This document shows positions 24,118 through 33,169 of a stretch of 64,000 bases of DNA, piece after piece. The first letter of the stretch is position 1, and each line of letters begins with the position of its first letter. The stretch is from the NCBI GenBank assembly GCA_965229565.1, contig OZ245888.1, forward strand, positions 1,116,001-1,180,000, read 5' to 3'. The position numbers and the translations under genes are program-made. This DNA comes from JANQNX01 sp040217095. Lineage in GTDB: Bacteria; Pseudomonadota; Gammaproteobacteria; Eutrophobiales; Eutrophobiaceae. The notes below the pieces were generated by a model. That model did not search any database. It was given only the letters and a program-made list of their open reading frames with translations, and was not told where the DNA came from.

Positions 24118-24726
24118 ATGCAATTTAGACTCATTTTTATATTGGCCACGGCACTGTTACTGGCTGCCTGTGGCGACTCCGGTCCTGGCATGAAGCCGCT
24201 GTCCGACGATGCCGTCGTGCTTGCATTCGGTGATAGCCTCACCGAGGGATATGGCGCAAGCAGTAACGAGAGTTACCCGGCGAGGTTGGCCTCGTTGTCC
24301 GGTTTGAACGTGATCAATGCCGGTATTTCCGGTGAGGTGTCTGCGCTGGGACTGAAACGATTACCGGGTCTGCTTGAGAAGCATGCGCCTGATCTTGTCA
24401 TCCTGTGTCACGGGGGTAATGACTTCCTCAGGAAAAAGAGCATGACTGAATTGGAAAACAATATCCGTGAGATGATTCGCCTGTCACGGGAGCAGGGCGC
24501 CGAAGTAGTCATGCTGGGTGTACCTAAACCCGGCTTGTTTCTATCTTCTTACGAGGCATATGAACGTATAGCTAACGAGACCGGCGTCGTATTTATCGAT
24601 GACCTTATACCGGAAGTGCTTGGCGATAAATCATTAAAGTCAGATACGGTGCATCCGAACAGTCGTGGTTACCTGGTCATGGCCGAGGCTATCCATGCCG
24701 AGTTGCAAGACCGGGGCGCGCTTTAG
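24118..24726 (+). CDS. tesA: GDSL-type arylesterase / lysophospholipase (TesA-like lipoprotein)
   Basis: 202 residues. A lipoprotein signal (LILATALLLAACG, lipobox LLAAC near residue 18) anchors it at the periplasmic face. The SGNH hydrolase blocks are complete: GDSLTEGYG (nucleophile Ser), GISGEVS, HGGNDFLR and DTVHPNSRGY (Asp-His). It hydrolyses short acyl esters or lysophospholipids. The E. coli relative TesA is periplasmic and soluble, so the lipid anchor is a variation. RNase D follows 13 bp downstream. Confidence 0.92.
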   Translation: MQFRLIFILATALLLAACGDSGPGMKPLSDDAVVLAFGDSLTEGYGASSNESYPARLASLSGLNVINAGISGEVSALGLKRLPGLLEKHAPDLVILCHGGNDFLRKKSMTELENNIREMIRLSREQGAEVVMLGVPKPGLFLSSYEAYERIANETGVVFIDDLIPEVLGDKSLKSDTVHPNSRGYLVMAEAIHAELQDRGAL

Positions 24727-24739
24727 CCCTGGACGGCAC

Positions 24740-25594
24740 ATGTCGGACTACCTGCTTATCGATACGCCGGCCGCGCTGGCGCAATGCTGCAACGAACTGG
24801 CCAGCAGCCAATGGCTGGCGGTGGATACCGAGTTCGAAAGGGTTAATACCTACTATCCAAAACTGTGCCTGGTGCAGCTGGCCAGTGCACAGCAGAGTTA
24901 CATCGTGGACCCGATCCTGCTGGATGACATCGGTCCGTTAATCGATCTGTTGTATAACACGTCCATTACCAAGGTGTTGCACTCGGCCCACCAGGACCTG
25001 GAGATTTTTTTTAACCTGACAGGTAACATCCCTTCGCCCTTGTATGACACGCAACTGGCGGCCCCGCTTTATAACTATAATAAAGGTATTGGCTACGGCA
25101 ACCTGGTCAAGGAGGCGTTGGACATTGACCTTGAAAAAGGCCATGCGCGCACAGACTGGACACGCCGCCCGCTAAAGGATGCCCAACTACGTTATGCTGC
25201 CGATGATGTGATCTACCTGGCCAGGATCTATCAATTGTTCCAGGAAAAGCAGCAGCAGGAGAATGCTGCACGGCTGGAACAACTTTTCTCGGTATTGTAC
25301 AAGCCGGAAACCTACCTCCCGGACCCGGAACGGATGTGGAAAAAAATCTTTGCTGCACGGCGACTCAAGGGTAAATCGCTGGACGCGGTCAAGCGCCTGG
25401 CGGCCTGGCGGGAATTAACGGCGCGTGAACAGAATCTGCCGAGGAAATGGCTGTTGGCCGATCATGCCCTGGTGGAGATTGCGAAACGTCTACCAACAAG
25501 TGTCGAGGAGTTTACTGCCATCGACAAGATTAGCGACAAGATGGCCAGGCGTTACGCGTCTGCGTGGATGGAGATACTGTCGGAGTACCGTTGA
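24740..25594 (+). CDS. rnd: Ribonuclease D-like 3'-5' exonuclease
   Basis: 284 residues. The DEDD exonuclease domain opens with LAVDTEFERVNTYYPKL and continues with LVQLAS, VLHSAHQDLEI, YDTQLAAPLYNY and DWTRRPLKDAQLRYAADDV, the last containing the tyrosine-type fourth motif. An HRDC-like helical part follows. It trims 3' ends of tRNA and other structured RNA. E. coli RNase D is about 375 residues, so the second C-terminal HRDC-type repeat is shorter or absent. ATG 24740 is used because it starts the domain; the longer frame overlaps tesA. Confidence 0.92.
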   Translation: MSDYLLIDTPAALAQCCNELASSQWLAVDTEFERVNTYYPKLCLVQLASAQQSYIVDPILLDDIGPLIDLLYNTSITKVLHSAHQDLEIFFNLTGNIPSPLYDTQLAAPLYNYNKGIGYGNLVKEALDIDLEKGHARTDWTRRPLKDAQLRYAADDVIYLARIYQLFQEKQQQENAARLEQLFSVLYKPETYLPDPERMWKKIFAARRLKGKSLDAVKRLAAWRELTAREQNLPRKWLLADHALVEIAKRLPTSVEEFTAIDKISDKMARRYASAWMEILSEYR

Positions 25595-25595
25595 T

Positions 25596-26537
25596 TCAGC
25601 CGGCGCTGCGTTTACCCTGCAGTCCGCCACTATGCAGGGCCATGATCCTGCTGCCGGGTTTTATCTTGCCCGTTTCGACCAGGTTGAAGATCGCGTAGAA
25701 CAACTTGCCCGTGTAAACCGGTTCAACCGGAATACCGGTGTGTTCTTCAAACTGTTCGATAAAGGCAAGTAGCGCTTCGTCTTTCCTGGCAAAACCGCCA
25801 CAATGATAATCATGATTAATAGACCAGTTTACATTGGGTCGTGTTGCGCCCAGTAGTTGTTCGATGTCTGCCTGCATAAAGGATTCTGCGCGGAGTACCG
25901 CGACACCGGTTACCTGGTAGTGACAACCTGTCGTGATTAAGCCGGCCAGGGTCGTGCCGGTACCACAGGCCACGAACAGGTTGTCGATGTCGGCATCTAT
26001 TTCCTGATTTATTTCCGCGATACCTTTCAGTGCCAGGACGGAGGCCCCGCCTTCCGGTATCCAGTAGCCATTCAATTTTTCTGCGGGCGGTGCATCGTGC
26101 TGGCGATGGCTGCGTAAATGGCGATAGTCAGACCGGTTTACAAAGCGTAACTGCATGCCCCAGTCACGCAGGTCCTGCAGGGTCGGGCTATCTGCGTGTT
26201 CCTCGTCACCACGTACCAGTGCGGTCGTTTTAATATTCAATCTGTGGCCTACGTAGGCGAGGGCATGCAGATGGTTGGACCAGGCACCGCCCATGCTGAT
26301 GATATGTTCATGCCCGTTGGCTAATGCATTGGCAAGGTTGTACTTGAGTTTGCGCCACTTGTTGCCGGAAACAACAGGATGCAGCAAGTCATCACGCTTG
26401 ACCTGAAGTTGAATGTCATATTCTGTCAGTAAGGGATGACAGATCGATTGTAACCTGCTGGCATCGTAGCGGATGCCCAGGGACGATTCGAGCCGTATCA
26501 GGCTAGCATCCGAATTGCGTAAATACGTTTCTATCAG
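25596..26537 (-). CDS. PLP-dependent deaminase (ACC deaminase/D-cysteine desulfhydrase family)
   Basis: Fold-type II PLP enzyme: VKRDDLLHPVVSGNKWRKLKYN with the PLP lysine near the start, MGGAWSNHLHALAYVG, VACGTGTTLAGLI (phosphate loop) and a final MALHSGGLQG. It probably deaminates D-cysteine or a related small amino acid. The reading frame extends to 26537 (313 residues, the usual size) but contains no ATG, GTG or TTG before TTG 26387, which would cut the motif VKRDDLL. The likely start is CTG 26537, which overlaps the TGA of the upstream gene as CTGA, or a later CTG (26501 or 26480). Confidence 0.8.
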   Translation of the reverse strand: MIETYLRNSDASLIRLESSLGIRYDASRLQSICHPLLTEYDIQLQVKRDDLLHPVVSGNKWRKLKYNLANALANGHEHIISMGGAWSNHLHALAYVGHRLNIKTTALVRGDEEHADSPTLQDLRDWGMQLRFVNRSDYRHLRSHRQHDAPPAEKLNGYWIPEGGASVLALKGIAEINQEIDADIDNLFVACGTGTTLAGLITTGCHYQVTGVAVLRAESFMQADIEQLLGATRPNVNWSINHDYHCGGFARKDEALLAFIEQFEEHTGIPVEPVYTGKLFYAIFNLVETGKIKPGSRIMALHSGGLQGKRSAG

Positions 26538-28663
26538 GCGCTACTCTGTAATACTTTATCGTCGCTGGCGGGTAAGGCGGCGGGCTTGCCAATATGATAC
26601 CCCTGCAGGTAGTCGATGCCGATGTCAGTCAATAATTGTTGAATCTCGGCCGACTCTACATACTCGGCGATGGTGTGTTTACCCAGTGACTGGGCAATAT
26701 GATTGATGGAGCGCACCATGGCCAGATCACTGCTGTCAACCAGAATATCCCTGACGAACAGGCCATCGATCTTGACGATATCAATGGGAAGGTGTTTCAG
26801 GTAGGCAAACGAGCTGAAGCCCGTTCCAAAATCGTCTAATGCAAAGCGCACGCCCTTTTTCCTGTATCTACGCACAAATTCGGCGGCCTTCTCGATATGG
26901 GTTACGGCAGCTGTCTCGGTAATTTCAAACATGAAATATCTGGTCAAATCAGGGTCGTCCTGAAGTTTTGCATCCATGTATTCGATGAGATCGATATCAT
27001 CCAGCGAGGTAGCTGACAGGTTGATAGCAAATAAACAGTTTTTACACTTACCATTTTGTATCATCGTCAATGTGTGGTCGATGACCCAATGATCGATTTT
27101 GGACATCAGACCATGTCGTTCTGCTATAGGAATGAACATACTGGGCACCAGCATCTGTTCTTTATCAGTGAGTCTCAACAGCACTTCGTAGTATTCGTGT
27201 GATTTACCCTTAGTGGCTACAATGGGTTGGTAGAGTAATTGAAATCCGTCGTGTTTGATTGCGTCGTGCAGCTTGCTCAGCAAGTCTATCTCGCCAAGCT
27301 GTCTGGACTTGGTGTCGTTTTCCGCATCGTAAACGTGGAAGCGGTTTTTTCCTGCCTGCTTGGCTACGTAGCAGGCGACGTCGGCCTGACGGAAAGCCTC
27401 GGCCACGGTACTCGTGTGCTTGTTGATATAGGCTACTCCGATGCTGGCGTGGATATTGAACTGGCGCTCCTCCCACGTAAATCTGAAGTTATCCAGTGCA
27501 TCCTGATATGATTTGGCAATCGTGGGAATTTCGTTTTCATTGATGTTCCGGACCAGTATGCCGAATTCGTCTCCACCCAGCCGCGCAAGTACGTCGCCGC
27601 TCCTGAGCCTTGTAGAGAACAGTTCGGCTATCTGTGTAAGCAAACTGTCGCCAATGGAATGTCCTGCGGTATCGTTAACAGACTTGAACTCATCAAGGTC
27701 GATGTAAAAAATAGCTGACCTGAACTTGTCGCGCCGTGCTAGCTCCACGGCGCTACTGATTTCCTGCTCGAAGTAGTGGCGGTTATGCAGGCTGGTCAGC
27801 ATATCATGCTGCGCCAGGTACTCGAGTTGGCGGCGCGCCAGGCGATCGTTGGTGACGTCGTGAAAGACGAGTACTGCCCCCAGTAGATCACCCTCATAGC
27901 CAATTATTGGCGCAACGGAGTCCTCGATCACATATTCGCGCCCTTTACGCGATATCAGGATCGTGTGTTTGCTGAGTTGAATAATCTGTGCGTGTCGAAT
28001 TGCTTCGAGGACAGGGCTCGGAATAGGGTCGCGGGAGATCTCCTCGACGATATGAAACACTTCATCGCTCGGTTTCCCTATTGCTTCCTGTTCAGTCCAC
28101 CCGGTCAGGTACTCCGCTACCGGGTTGAGTGATCGAATATTGCCGTCGATGTCCGTACTAATGACTCCGTCGCCGATACTGCTAAGTGTGACCGACGCTT
28201 GCTCATATAGACGCGATAATTCATCACGCGTTTGTTGCAGTTTTGTCATGGCCAGGCGTGTCTGTTCAAGTTGATCGTTTAACAATGCAAATTCGCTGAG
28301 CTTACCGCGTCCAGGCATGCAGCGTAAGACGAGTATCGGTGAAATATCTGGCGAGGCCGGTTCCAGCATAAAACCCTGGTAGCTCCATCGTTGTCTTGAT
28401 ATATAGGCTTTTTCATTGCGCCAGCGGATCACGGCGGGCACCGGTTCCCGTGTTCGTGACCAGGTGACGATAATTCTGGAAAGTTCTTCCCTTGAATTTT
28501 CCAGGAAATCCGCGAGATGTGTTTTGTCGTCTATGGTGTTGAAGCGGTTTTTCAGGAACCTGCGACCAGGTTTGTTAATAAAGAGTATTTGGCCATCGTC
28601 ATCGAGCAGAATGACGGCCTCGGGCAGGCCATCTGCAAAACGTTGAAGATTGAGATCCTTCAT
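26534..28663 (-). CDS. Cytosolic PAS-PAS-GGDEF-EAL protein (c-di-GMP turnover)
   Basis: 709 residues with no membrane span. An N-terminal PAS-like domain (about 8-120), a coiled linker, a second PAS (about 160-280) with SIGDGVISTDIDGNIRSLNP, then a GGDEF domain with intact RLGGDEF near 363, and an EAL domain in which the signature is EVLLRL in place of EALLRW, with DDFGTGFSS and KIDGLFV present. It could make and/or degrade cyclic di-GMP; the intact GGDEF favours cyclase activity. It overlaps the upstream MetOD1-like gene by 1 bp, so the two are probably functional partners. Confidence 0.95.
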   Translation of the reverse strand: MKDLNLQRFADGLPEAVILLDDDGQILFINKPGRRFLKNRFNTIDDKTHLADFLENSREELSRIIVTWSRTREPVPAVIRWRNEKAYISRQRWSYQGFMLEPASPDISPILVLRCMPGRGKLSEFALLNDQLEQTRLAMTKLQQTRDELSRLYEQASVTLSSIGDGVISTDIDGNIRSLNPVAEYLTGWTEQEAIGKPSDEVFHIVEEISRDPIPSPVLEAIRHAQIIQLSKHTILISRKGREYVIEDSVAPIIGYEGDLLGAVLVFHDVTNDRLARRQLEYLAQHDMLTSLHNRHYFEQEISSAVELARRDKFRSAIFYIDLDEFKSVNDTAGHSIGDSLLTQIAELFSTRLRSGDVLARLGGDEFGILVRNINENEIPTIAKSYQDALDNFRFTWEERQFNIHASIGVAYINKHTSTVAEAFRQADVACYVAKQAGKNRFHVYDAENDTKSRQLGEIDLLSKLHDAIKHDGFQLLYQPIVATKGKSHEYYEVLLRLTDKEQMLVPSMFIPIAERHGLMSKIDHWVIDHTLTMIQNGKCKNCLFAINLSATSLDDIDLIEYMDAKLQDDPDLTRYFMFEITETAAVTHIEKAAEFVRRYRKKGVRFALDDFGTGFSSFAYLKHLPIDIVKIDGLFVRDILVDSSDLAMVRSINHIAQSLGKHTIAEYVESAEIQQLLTDIGIDYLQGYHIGKPAALPASDDKVLQSSA

Positions 28664-29202
28664 TAGCTGTTAGCTGACCAGTCTGACTTGAAATATTCGC
28701 GCGCGTCCTCGTTATCATGAGGATTGTTTTGTTTCAGGTGAACGACAACATGGCAACCGCTGTATCCACGGGCGATGGTCTCCTTCAACTCCACGCAGGC
28801 GTAACCGTTGTTTTCTGCCGCAATAGAGCCAAAGACGTTGGAAGTCATCATACAAAGCGAGTTGCGATTCTTGACCTTGTCTCCAAAAGGGCAACGATTA
28901 TTTCCCAGCACGATCTTGTCCTTGTCGGCCGAGATGACATAGAAATCACCACCGATACGTTTTTTCAGATGAACAAGTGTTTCTGCAATTTGTTCCAGGT
29001 CTAACTGGTCGGTGTTGTAGGCTTCCCGGTATTCTTTATTCAGCCATTCACCAATATTCTGACCGACGATACTGATGTAGCCGGACGCCTCATGCGTGCC
29101 GATGACCTCTTCCAGTGTTCCCATCAGCTCTCGCAGCACGGAGCGCAGGAATAGATCTTTGTCGAGTGTGAGCTTCTTTTCCCGCAATGCTGAATCGTCC
29201 AT
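28663..29202 (-). CDS. Methanogen-output-domain (MetOD1)-like sensor protein
   Basis: 179 residues. Central to C-terminal features match the MetOD1 family: GGDFYVIS, NRCPFGDKV, NSLCMMTSNVFGSIAAENNGYA and CVELKETIARGYSGCHVVVHL, with four conserved Cys (NRCPF, SLCMM, ACVEL and GCHV) suggesting a metal or redox site. Family function is unknown, but it is usually next to or fused with signalling proteins. It is translationally coupled to the following GGDEF-EAL gene. Confidence 0.78.
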   Translation of the reverse strand: MDDSALREKKLTLDKDLFLRSVLRELMGTLEEVIGTHEASGYISIVGQNIGEWLNKEYREAYNTDQLDLEQIAETLVHLKKRIGGDFYVISADKDKIVLGNNRCPFGDKVKNRNSLCMMTSNVFGSIAAENNGYACVELKETIARGYSGCHVVVHLKQNNPHDNEDAREYFKSDWSANS

Positions 29203-29554
29203 GTTTTTCCTCTCCCATGTCGTGCCTACCTGGACATACTACTATAGAATAAAATTAGTGAAAAAATGCATCAAGAATCAGTCAGTGGCCACGCCACCAA
29301 TCATCTATCAGGGTATGTAACCTCGCCTGAATCGCTGCAGCCAGGAATCAAACTGGATGATCGGGAAATCCGCATCCTGCTGGTCTGCAAGACCCGTTCA
29401 ATAACCTGAAGTGTCTATCCTGTCACAGAAGACACATTGTGGATCTATGAAATTGTGACGTGGTTCACAAACACTGCTTCAGTAATTGGTTGCAGTGGAC
29501 CAGATTCGAATAGCGCGTTGTCTTGCATGCTTGTGCAGAATATGACGCGTTCAG
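29203..29554. other. Intergenic region with no convincing gene
   Basis: 352 bp. The minus strand near 29202-29260 is the promoter region of the MetOD1/GGDEF-EAL operon. A 47-residue plus-strand frame (29266-29409) has no ribosome-binding site and no recognisable product, so I do not call it. I see no terminator hairpin with a T-run in the rest. Confidence 0.6.
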
Positions 29555-29917
29555 TCAGCTGGCGGTAGCCAATTTTTTAGCCGACAGGACTGCGCCTTCG
29601 AATTTAACACCGTCCCAGCCATTGATTAGGAACTGGCGTATATTCTGGTGACTGTCAGTACCGGGGTTTTGCAGTACATCGATACGGTAGTAATCGCCAA
29701 AACACTGTAACGTTTGCTCCAGTGTTAACTGCTGCAACAGGCCGAATGCGAGTATCTTGCAGGATCCCTCGTTGGTGCCGGCAGCATTCTCCTGGTTGCC
29801 ATTACGAAAAGCAGTTGGCGTATAGTCATAGTTGTCCGCAATGACTGCCATGGTGTCATCGAAGGTGATAGATTGTGGATCAGACCGAAGTTGTTGCAGG
29901 AATGCTTCCAGTGTCAT
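29555..29917 (-). CDS. HopJ-type family protein
   Basis: 120 residues of the HopJ family: TFDDTMAVIADNYDYTP, NGNQENAAGTNEGSCKILAF, QTLQCFGDYYR, and a final QFLINGWDGVKFEG. The name comes from a Pseudomonas type III effector, but the family is widespread in free-living gammaproteobacteria, where its role is unknown; no secretion system is visible here. It overlaps slyD by 4 nt (ATGA). Confidence 0.92.
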   Translation of the reverse strand: MTLEAFLQQLRSDPQSITFDDTMAVIADNYDYTPTAFRNGNQENAAGTNEGSCKILAFGLLQQLTLEQTLQCFGDYYRIDVLQNPGTDSHQNIRQFLINGWDGVKFEGAVLSAKKLATAS

Positions 29918-30402
29918 TCGTGTTCATGCTCATCATTTTCGCCATGGACATGACCGTGTTCCAGTTCTTTCTCGGTGGCTTCACGTACATCAACAACCTG
30001 CACATCGAAATGTAATTCCTTGCCAGCCATAGGGTGGTTACCATCGACAACGACCTCGTCACCATCGATGGAATCAATCGTGACAATGACCGGTGTGCCG
30101 CTGGAGGATTGTGCGTGGAACTGCATGCCTTCCTTGACTTCAACTTCATCGGGAAACATATCACGCGGAACACGCTGAATCATTTCCAGGTTGCGCTCGC
30201 CATAGGCCTCTTCCGGTGGCACATCGACACTGACCTCGTCTCCTGCCTTGCTGCCTTCAAGGGCCTTTTCCAGTCCGGGGATGATATTGCTGGCACCGTG
30301 TAAATACGTAAACGTGCTGTCACTGGATTCATCCAGCACGTTGTCTTCGTTATCCTTGAGGGTGTAATTGATTGTAGCAACTTTATGCTTGGTCAACTGC
30401 AT
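29914..30402 (-). CDS. slyD: FKBP-type peptidyl-prolyl isomerase SlyD
   Basis: 162 residues: a split FKBP domain (IIPGLEKALEGSKAGDE, with the FKBP catalytic core), an inserted IF chaperone domain (about 65-125, YGERNLEMIQRVPRDMFP), and a His-rich C-terminus (HGHVHGENDEHEHE) that binds nickel or other metals. It folds proteins and can deliver nickel to hydrogenase or urease, none of which is in the window. ATG 30402 is chosen for its GGAGG 5 nt upstream; the frame upstream is not part of the family. Confidence 0.94.
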   Translation of the reverse strand: MQLTKHKVATINYTLKDNEDNVLDESSDSTFTYLHGASNIIPGLEKALEGSKAGDEVSVDVPPEEAYGERNLEMIQRVPRDMFPDEVEVKEGMQFHAQSSSGTPVIVTIDSIDGDEVVVDGNHPMAGKELHFDVQVVDVREATEKELEHGHVHGENDEHEHE

Positions 30403-30549
30403 GATAGCCTCCGCTATGATTAATGCCCAACAGGCCAGCGAATTCAGTGATGCCGGAACGATCGGAACATGATTAAAAGAATAGCCGTCACTATGCAATT
30501 ACGGCATCGAGATTACAAATTTAATTACGGATTTAAGCTCCAGGGCCGC

Positions 30550-30912
30550 ATGAAAATTCAAAAAAAACTGATATTCCCGCTGTCCCTGTTATTTTCGCTT
30601 ATGACTGTTGACGCCAGGGCAGAATCAGAAATGCCCGGTGGCGCCGAGCTGCTGGCGGCTTGCCAGTATGCGCAGAAGTACGGTTATGACAATACCAGGG
30701 GTATGTTATGTATCTGGTACGTGACGCCCTGCGATTGCGAGATAATCAAAGATGAAAATATACCGCGCGTCTGTTTGCCGCCCGGCATAGACCATACCGT
30801 TCTGGCACAACGGGTCATACAGGGTTTACTCGACAATCCCGGGCTACAGGCCCAGGCTGCGGAACTGGCAGCGGCAAGAATCCTGTCGCAAGATTATCCC
30901 TGTGATGGCTGA
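30550..30912 (+). CDS. Exported Rap1a/Tai-family-like protein
   Basis: 120 residues: a signal peptide (KLIFPLSLLFSLMTVDARA, cleavage near 22), then a small helical Cys-rich domain: GGAELLAACQYA, CIWYVTPCDC, VCLPPGIDHTVLAQRV, and a final YPCDG. The spacing resembles the Rap1a/Tai family, best known for periplasmic immunity to type VI amidases. No effector or type VI gene lies nearby, so a housekeeping paralogue is more likely than immunity. ATG 30550 places the signal peptide correctly. Divergent from slyD. Confidence 0.75.
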   Translation: MKIQKKLIFPLSLLFSLMTVDARAESEMPGGAELLAACQYAQKYGYDNTRGMLCIWYVTPCDCEIIKDENIPRVCLPPGIDHTVLAQRVIQGLLDNPGLQAQAAELAAARILSQDYPCDG

Positions 30913-31385
30913 TCGCGGAATGTCTGGTGGCAGGCATTACAGGTCTTGTTTAAACGCTGGTAGGCCTCGTTCAGTAGCTGGTGCCGGGATGCGTCAGGCG
31001 ATTCGTAACTGGTGGCCAGTTGTTGTACGTTCAGGGCCTCGTCATACAGTCGGTCAGCCAGTGCACTGAAGATAACGGACTCTGTCTCCTCGAGTTCAGT
31101 GCTCGGTACCTTGTTAGACATGACCTCGGCGAAAAAGATCAGTTCTTCTACTGACTCTATCAGGTCTGCCATGTTGTCCTGGCTTATCGCTGCGTTATTG
31201 ACCGAATCCCCGTCATGCACAACCGTAAATAACTGTCGCATGATCCTGACCAGGCGTTCACTGACCTGCGCATGTCCGGCATAGCCGTCATCGTTTTCTT
31301 CAGCCTGACTGCCCGACAGGGAAAAGAGGCTGAAAGCCAGGGCCAGGCCGAGAATATATTGTCCGCGGAACATTGGTTTAATCAT
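30894..31385 (-). CDS. Exported c-type cytochrome (c'/c556-like)
   Basis: 163 residues: a signal peptide (LGLALAFSLFSLSGSQA, cleavage near 28), helical middle part, and one heme motif CNACH near residue 151 close to the C-terminus, the layout of class II (c'/c556-type) cytochromes. It is a periplasmic electron carrier or gas-binding protein; partner unknown. Its 5' end overlaps the small gene at 31378 by 8 nt, so the two are an operon. Confidence 0.85.
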   Translation of the reverse strand: MIKPMFRGQYILGLALAFSLFSLSGSQAEENDDGYAGHAQVSERLVRIMRQLFTVVHDGDSVNNAAISQDNMADLIESVEELIFFAEVMSNKVPSTELEETESVIFSALADRLYDEALNVQQLATSYESPDASRHQLLNEAYQRLNKTCNACHQTFRDQPSQG

Positions 31386-31668
31386 TAGTCTGCTGCCTTA
31401 CCATTTCCTGCATTTTTGGATGGGTGAGTACGAATTGTTTTAACAAATCCTGCAATTCGTCTGCATGCGCGGTGTTGCCGGCGTTGAGCGCATTTTTAAT
31501 GTCGTTCAGGATCATCGTTGTAATTTTCCATTCCCCGTTTTCGGTATGTACCAGGTAATCGCCCAGTTCGATGGCGACCATATCAGGTATGTGCTCATGT
31601 TCAGCGATGGCGGCAATTTCCTTTTCTGTCAGGTCACACAGAGCCAGGCAATCCTCGAATGTCAGCAT
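31378..31668 (-). CDS. Small conserved-looking soluble protein
   Basis: 96 residues, acidic and helical, no signal peptide. It opens LTFEDCLALCDLTEKEIAAIAEHEHIPDMVAIELGDYLV, a pattern I associate with an uncharacterised gammaproteobacterial protein but cannot name. It is co-transcribed with the downstream cytochrome. It has a good ribosome-binding site (AGGAGGAA) before ATG 31668. Confidence 0.72.
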   Translation of the reverse strand: MLTFEDCLALCDLTEKEIAAIAEHEHIPDMVAIELGDYLVHTENGEWKITTMILNDIKNALNAGNTAHADELQDLLKQFVLTHPKMQEMVRQQTND

Positions 31669-31745
31669 GGTATTCCTCCTGCTTTTGCCTAATTATAGTA
31701 CTGATTCTCCTGGTCGCATTGTTCCAGATCAATGAAACTATAGTT

Positions 31746-32282
31746 TCAGTTTTTTTTGCGCTTTTGCGGCTTCTTTCCCGGTAGTGTGAACCAGTGTTCA
31801 CTGGTGATTTCATGGAAATAGTCGGCTTCCTCGATCATCAGTTTGGATGTCGTATTCGCCACGGCGGCAATCTCCACCCGCACGCCCTCGGATTTCAGAT
31901 GACGGACAAGTTCGATGTAATCCGCATCGCCTGACATGATGATAATAGTGTCTACCTTGTTGGCAACCTGTACCGCAAATATAGACAGGGGAATATCGGC
32001 ACTTTTATGGCAAGGTCTGACCGATCCGTGATAATAATTATGTAATCTTTCCTGTAGCTTGCTTGATATATGTTTGCCTTCGCGGAAATAAACGAGTCGG
32101 CTCAGGCCACGGTTGACCAGCAGTTTTGGAATAAGCCCATCAAAATTAAGCATGGTGCTGGGATCATGTGATTCACTGTGAATACTGCGTTCTATATTGT
32201 TGCCATCAACAAGAATGGCAACTGACTGCGATATCAGGATACTGTCCGCAGGTTTTTCATTTTCTTCTTTAACTTCATTCAT
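31746..32282 (-). CDS. NYN-domain (LabA/DUF88) putative ribonuclease
   Basis: 178 residues with a PIN-like NYN domain: VAILVDGNNIERSI (first catalytic Asp), a KVDTIIIMSGDADYIELVRHLKSEG core with two acidic residues, and a VEIAAVANTTS strand. LabA-like NYN proteins are predicted RNases with four acidic metal ligands. The C-terminus is very basic (GKKPQKRKKN), fitting RNA binding. Target unknown. Confidence 0.92.
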   Translation of the reverse strand: MNEVKEENEKPADSILISQSVAILVDGNNIERSIHSESHDPSTMLNFDGLIPKLLVNRGLSRLVYFREGKHISSKLQERLHNYYHGSVRPCHKSADIPLSIFAVQVANKVDTIIIMSGDADYIELVRHLKSEGVRVEIAAVANTTSKLMIEEADYFHEITSEHWFTLPGKKPQKRKKN

Positions 32283-32339
32283 GCACGTTCTCCATGTGGG
32301 TATTGAGTATTATCTCAGTTTCTGTGGGCGGCGTCCCGA

Positions 32340-33095
32340 CTAATCAAGTAGCTCAGTCACTGCTTGCAACACGTTTTCGACCACGCTGGCCGATGGCTCC
32401 ACCTTGTGTTCGTCCTGCTCTCGGTATTTGCCGGTACGGACCAGTCGTGACTGCATGCCGCTGTTGATAGCGCCCTTGATATCACCATGAACGTCGTCAC
32501 CGATGAGTGCAACATCACTTGCTTCGAGTTGGACGCTATCCAGTACCTGTTCAAAAAACGCCGTTGACGGTTTGCCGGTGATAATGGCCTCTATGTCACA
32601 GGCATACTCAATGGCTTCTACAAACGGGCCGGCATCAAGATAAAACACACCGGATTTTTTAAAATACTTGTTGTGACCAATGGCCACCAGTGGTGCACCA
32701 TTCAAACAGATGCGAAATGCTTCATTCAGACGTGCATAGGTAAAACCCTCTGCAGCATCCCCGATCACAACACAGTTGGGGTTATCCTGGTCAAGGTCGG
32801 CAAACTCGCCCAGGAGGTTGTCGTGAACCAGGCAGAAAGGGCGAAGCTTGTGTTTGGCGACATAATCATGTGCCGCCAGTGGTGCTGTATAGATACTTGT
32901 TTCTTCTACGTCAAGGCCGGCGCTGAGTAATTGCCGGTGGAGCATGGCGCGCGTTTGTTGTGAGGTGTTGGTAACCAGGCGATAGGGCAGACCAGCCTGC
33001 TCGACCCGTTGTACGGCCTCTGCCGCACCCGGTAGTAACAGGCCGCCATCAAGCAGGACACCGCTTATATCAAAAAAAACAGCCTTAACTGACAT
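32340..33095 (-). CDS. HAD-superfamily hydrolase (HDHD2/NagD-like)
   Basis: 251 residues of the HAD class IIA type: FFDISGVLLDG (nucleophile Asp; Asp+2 replaced by Ser as in HDHD2-like members), LVTNTSQQTRAML, a cap domain, ITGKPSTAFF, then ALIGDDVHGDIKGAINSGM with the Mg-binding Asp pair. Phosphatase on a small molecule; substrate unknown. A TAGACTA sequence on the minus strand, 28 bp upstream, looks like a -10 box. Confidence 0.9.
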   Translation of the reverse strand: MSVKAVFFDISGVLLDGGLLLPGAAEAVQRVEQAGLPYRLVTNTSQQTRAMLHRQLLSAGLDVEETSIYTAPLAAHDYVAKHKLRPFCLVHDNLLGEFADLDQDNPNCVVIGDAAEGFTYARLNEAFRICLNGAPLVAIGHNKYFKKSGVFYLDAGPFVEAIEYACDIEAIITGKPSTAFFEQVLDSVQLEASDVALIGDDVHGDIKGAINSGMQSRLVRTGKYREQDEHKVEPSASVVENVLQAVTELLD

Positions 33096-33169
33096 ACATC
33101 ATTACGTAACACGTCATGATGATTAGTCTAGAGCAAACGATACGCGTTTGCAGGGGTAGTTACCCGGTA

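Noticed and set aside
29266..29409. 47-residue frame in the 29.2-29.6 kb gap
   Set aside because: No Shine-Dalgarno sequence, no recognisable sequence pattern, likely chance.
30550..30912. Type VI immunity protein
   Set aside because: The fold resembles Rap1a/Tai but no effector or secretion gene is near.
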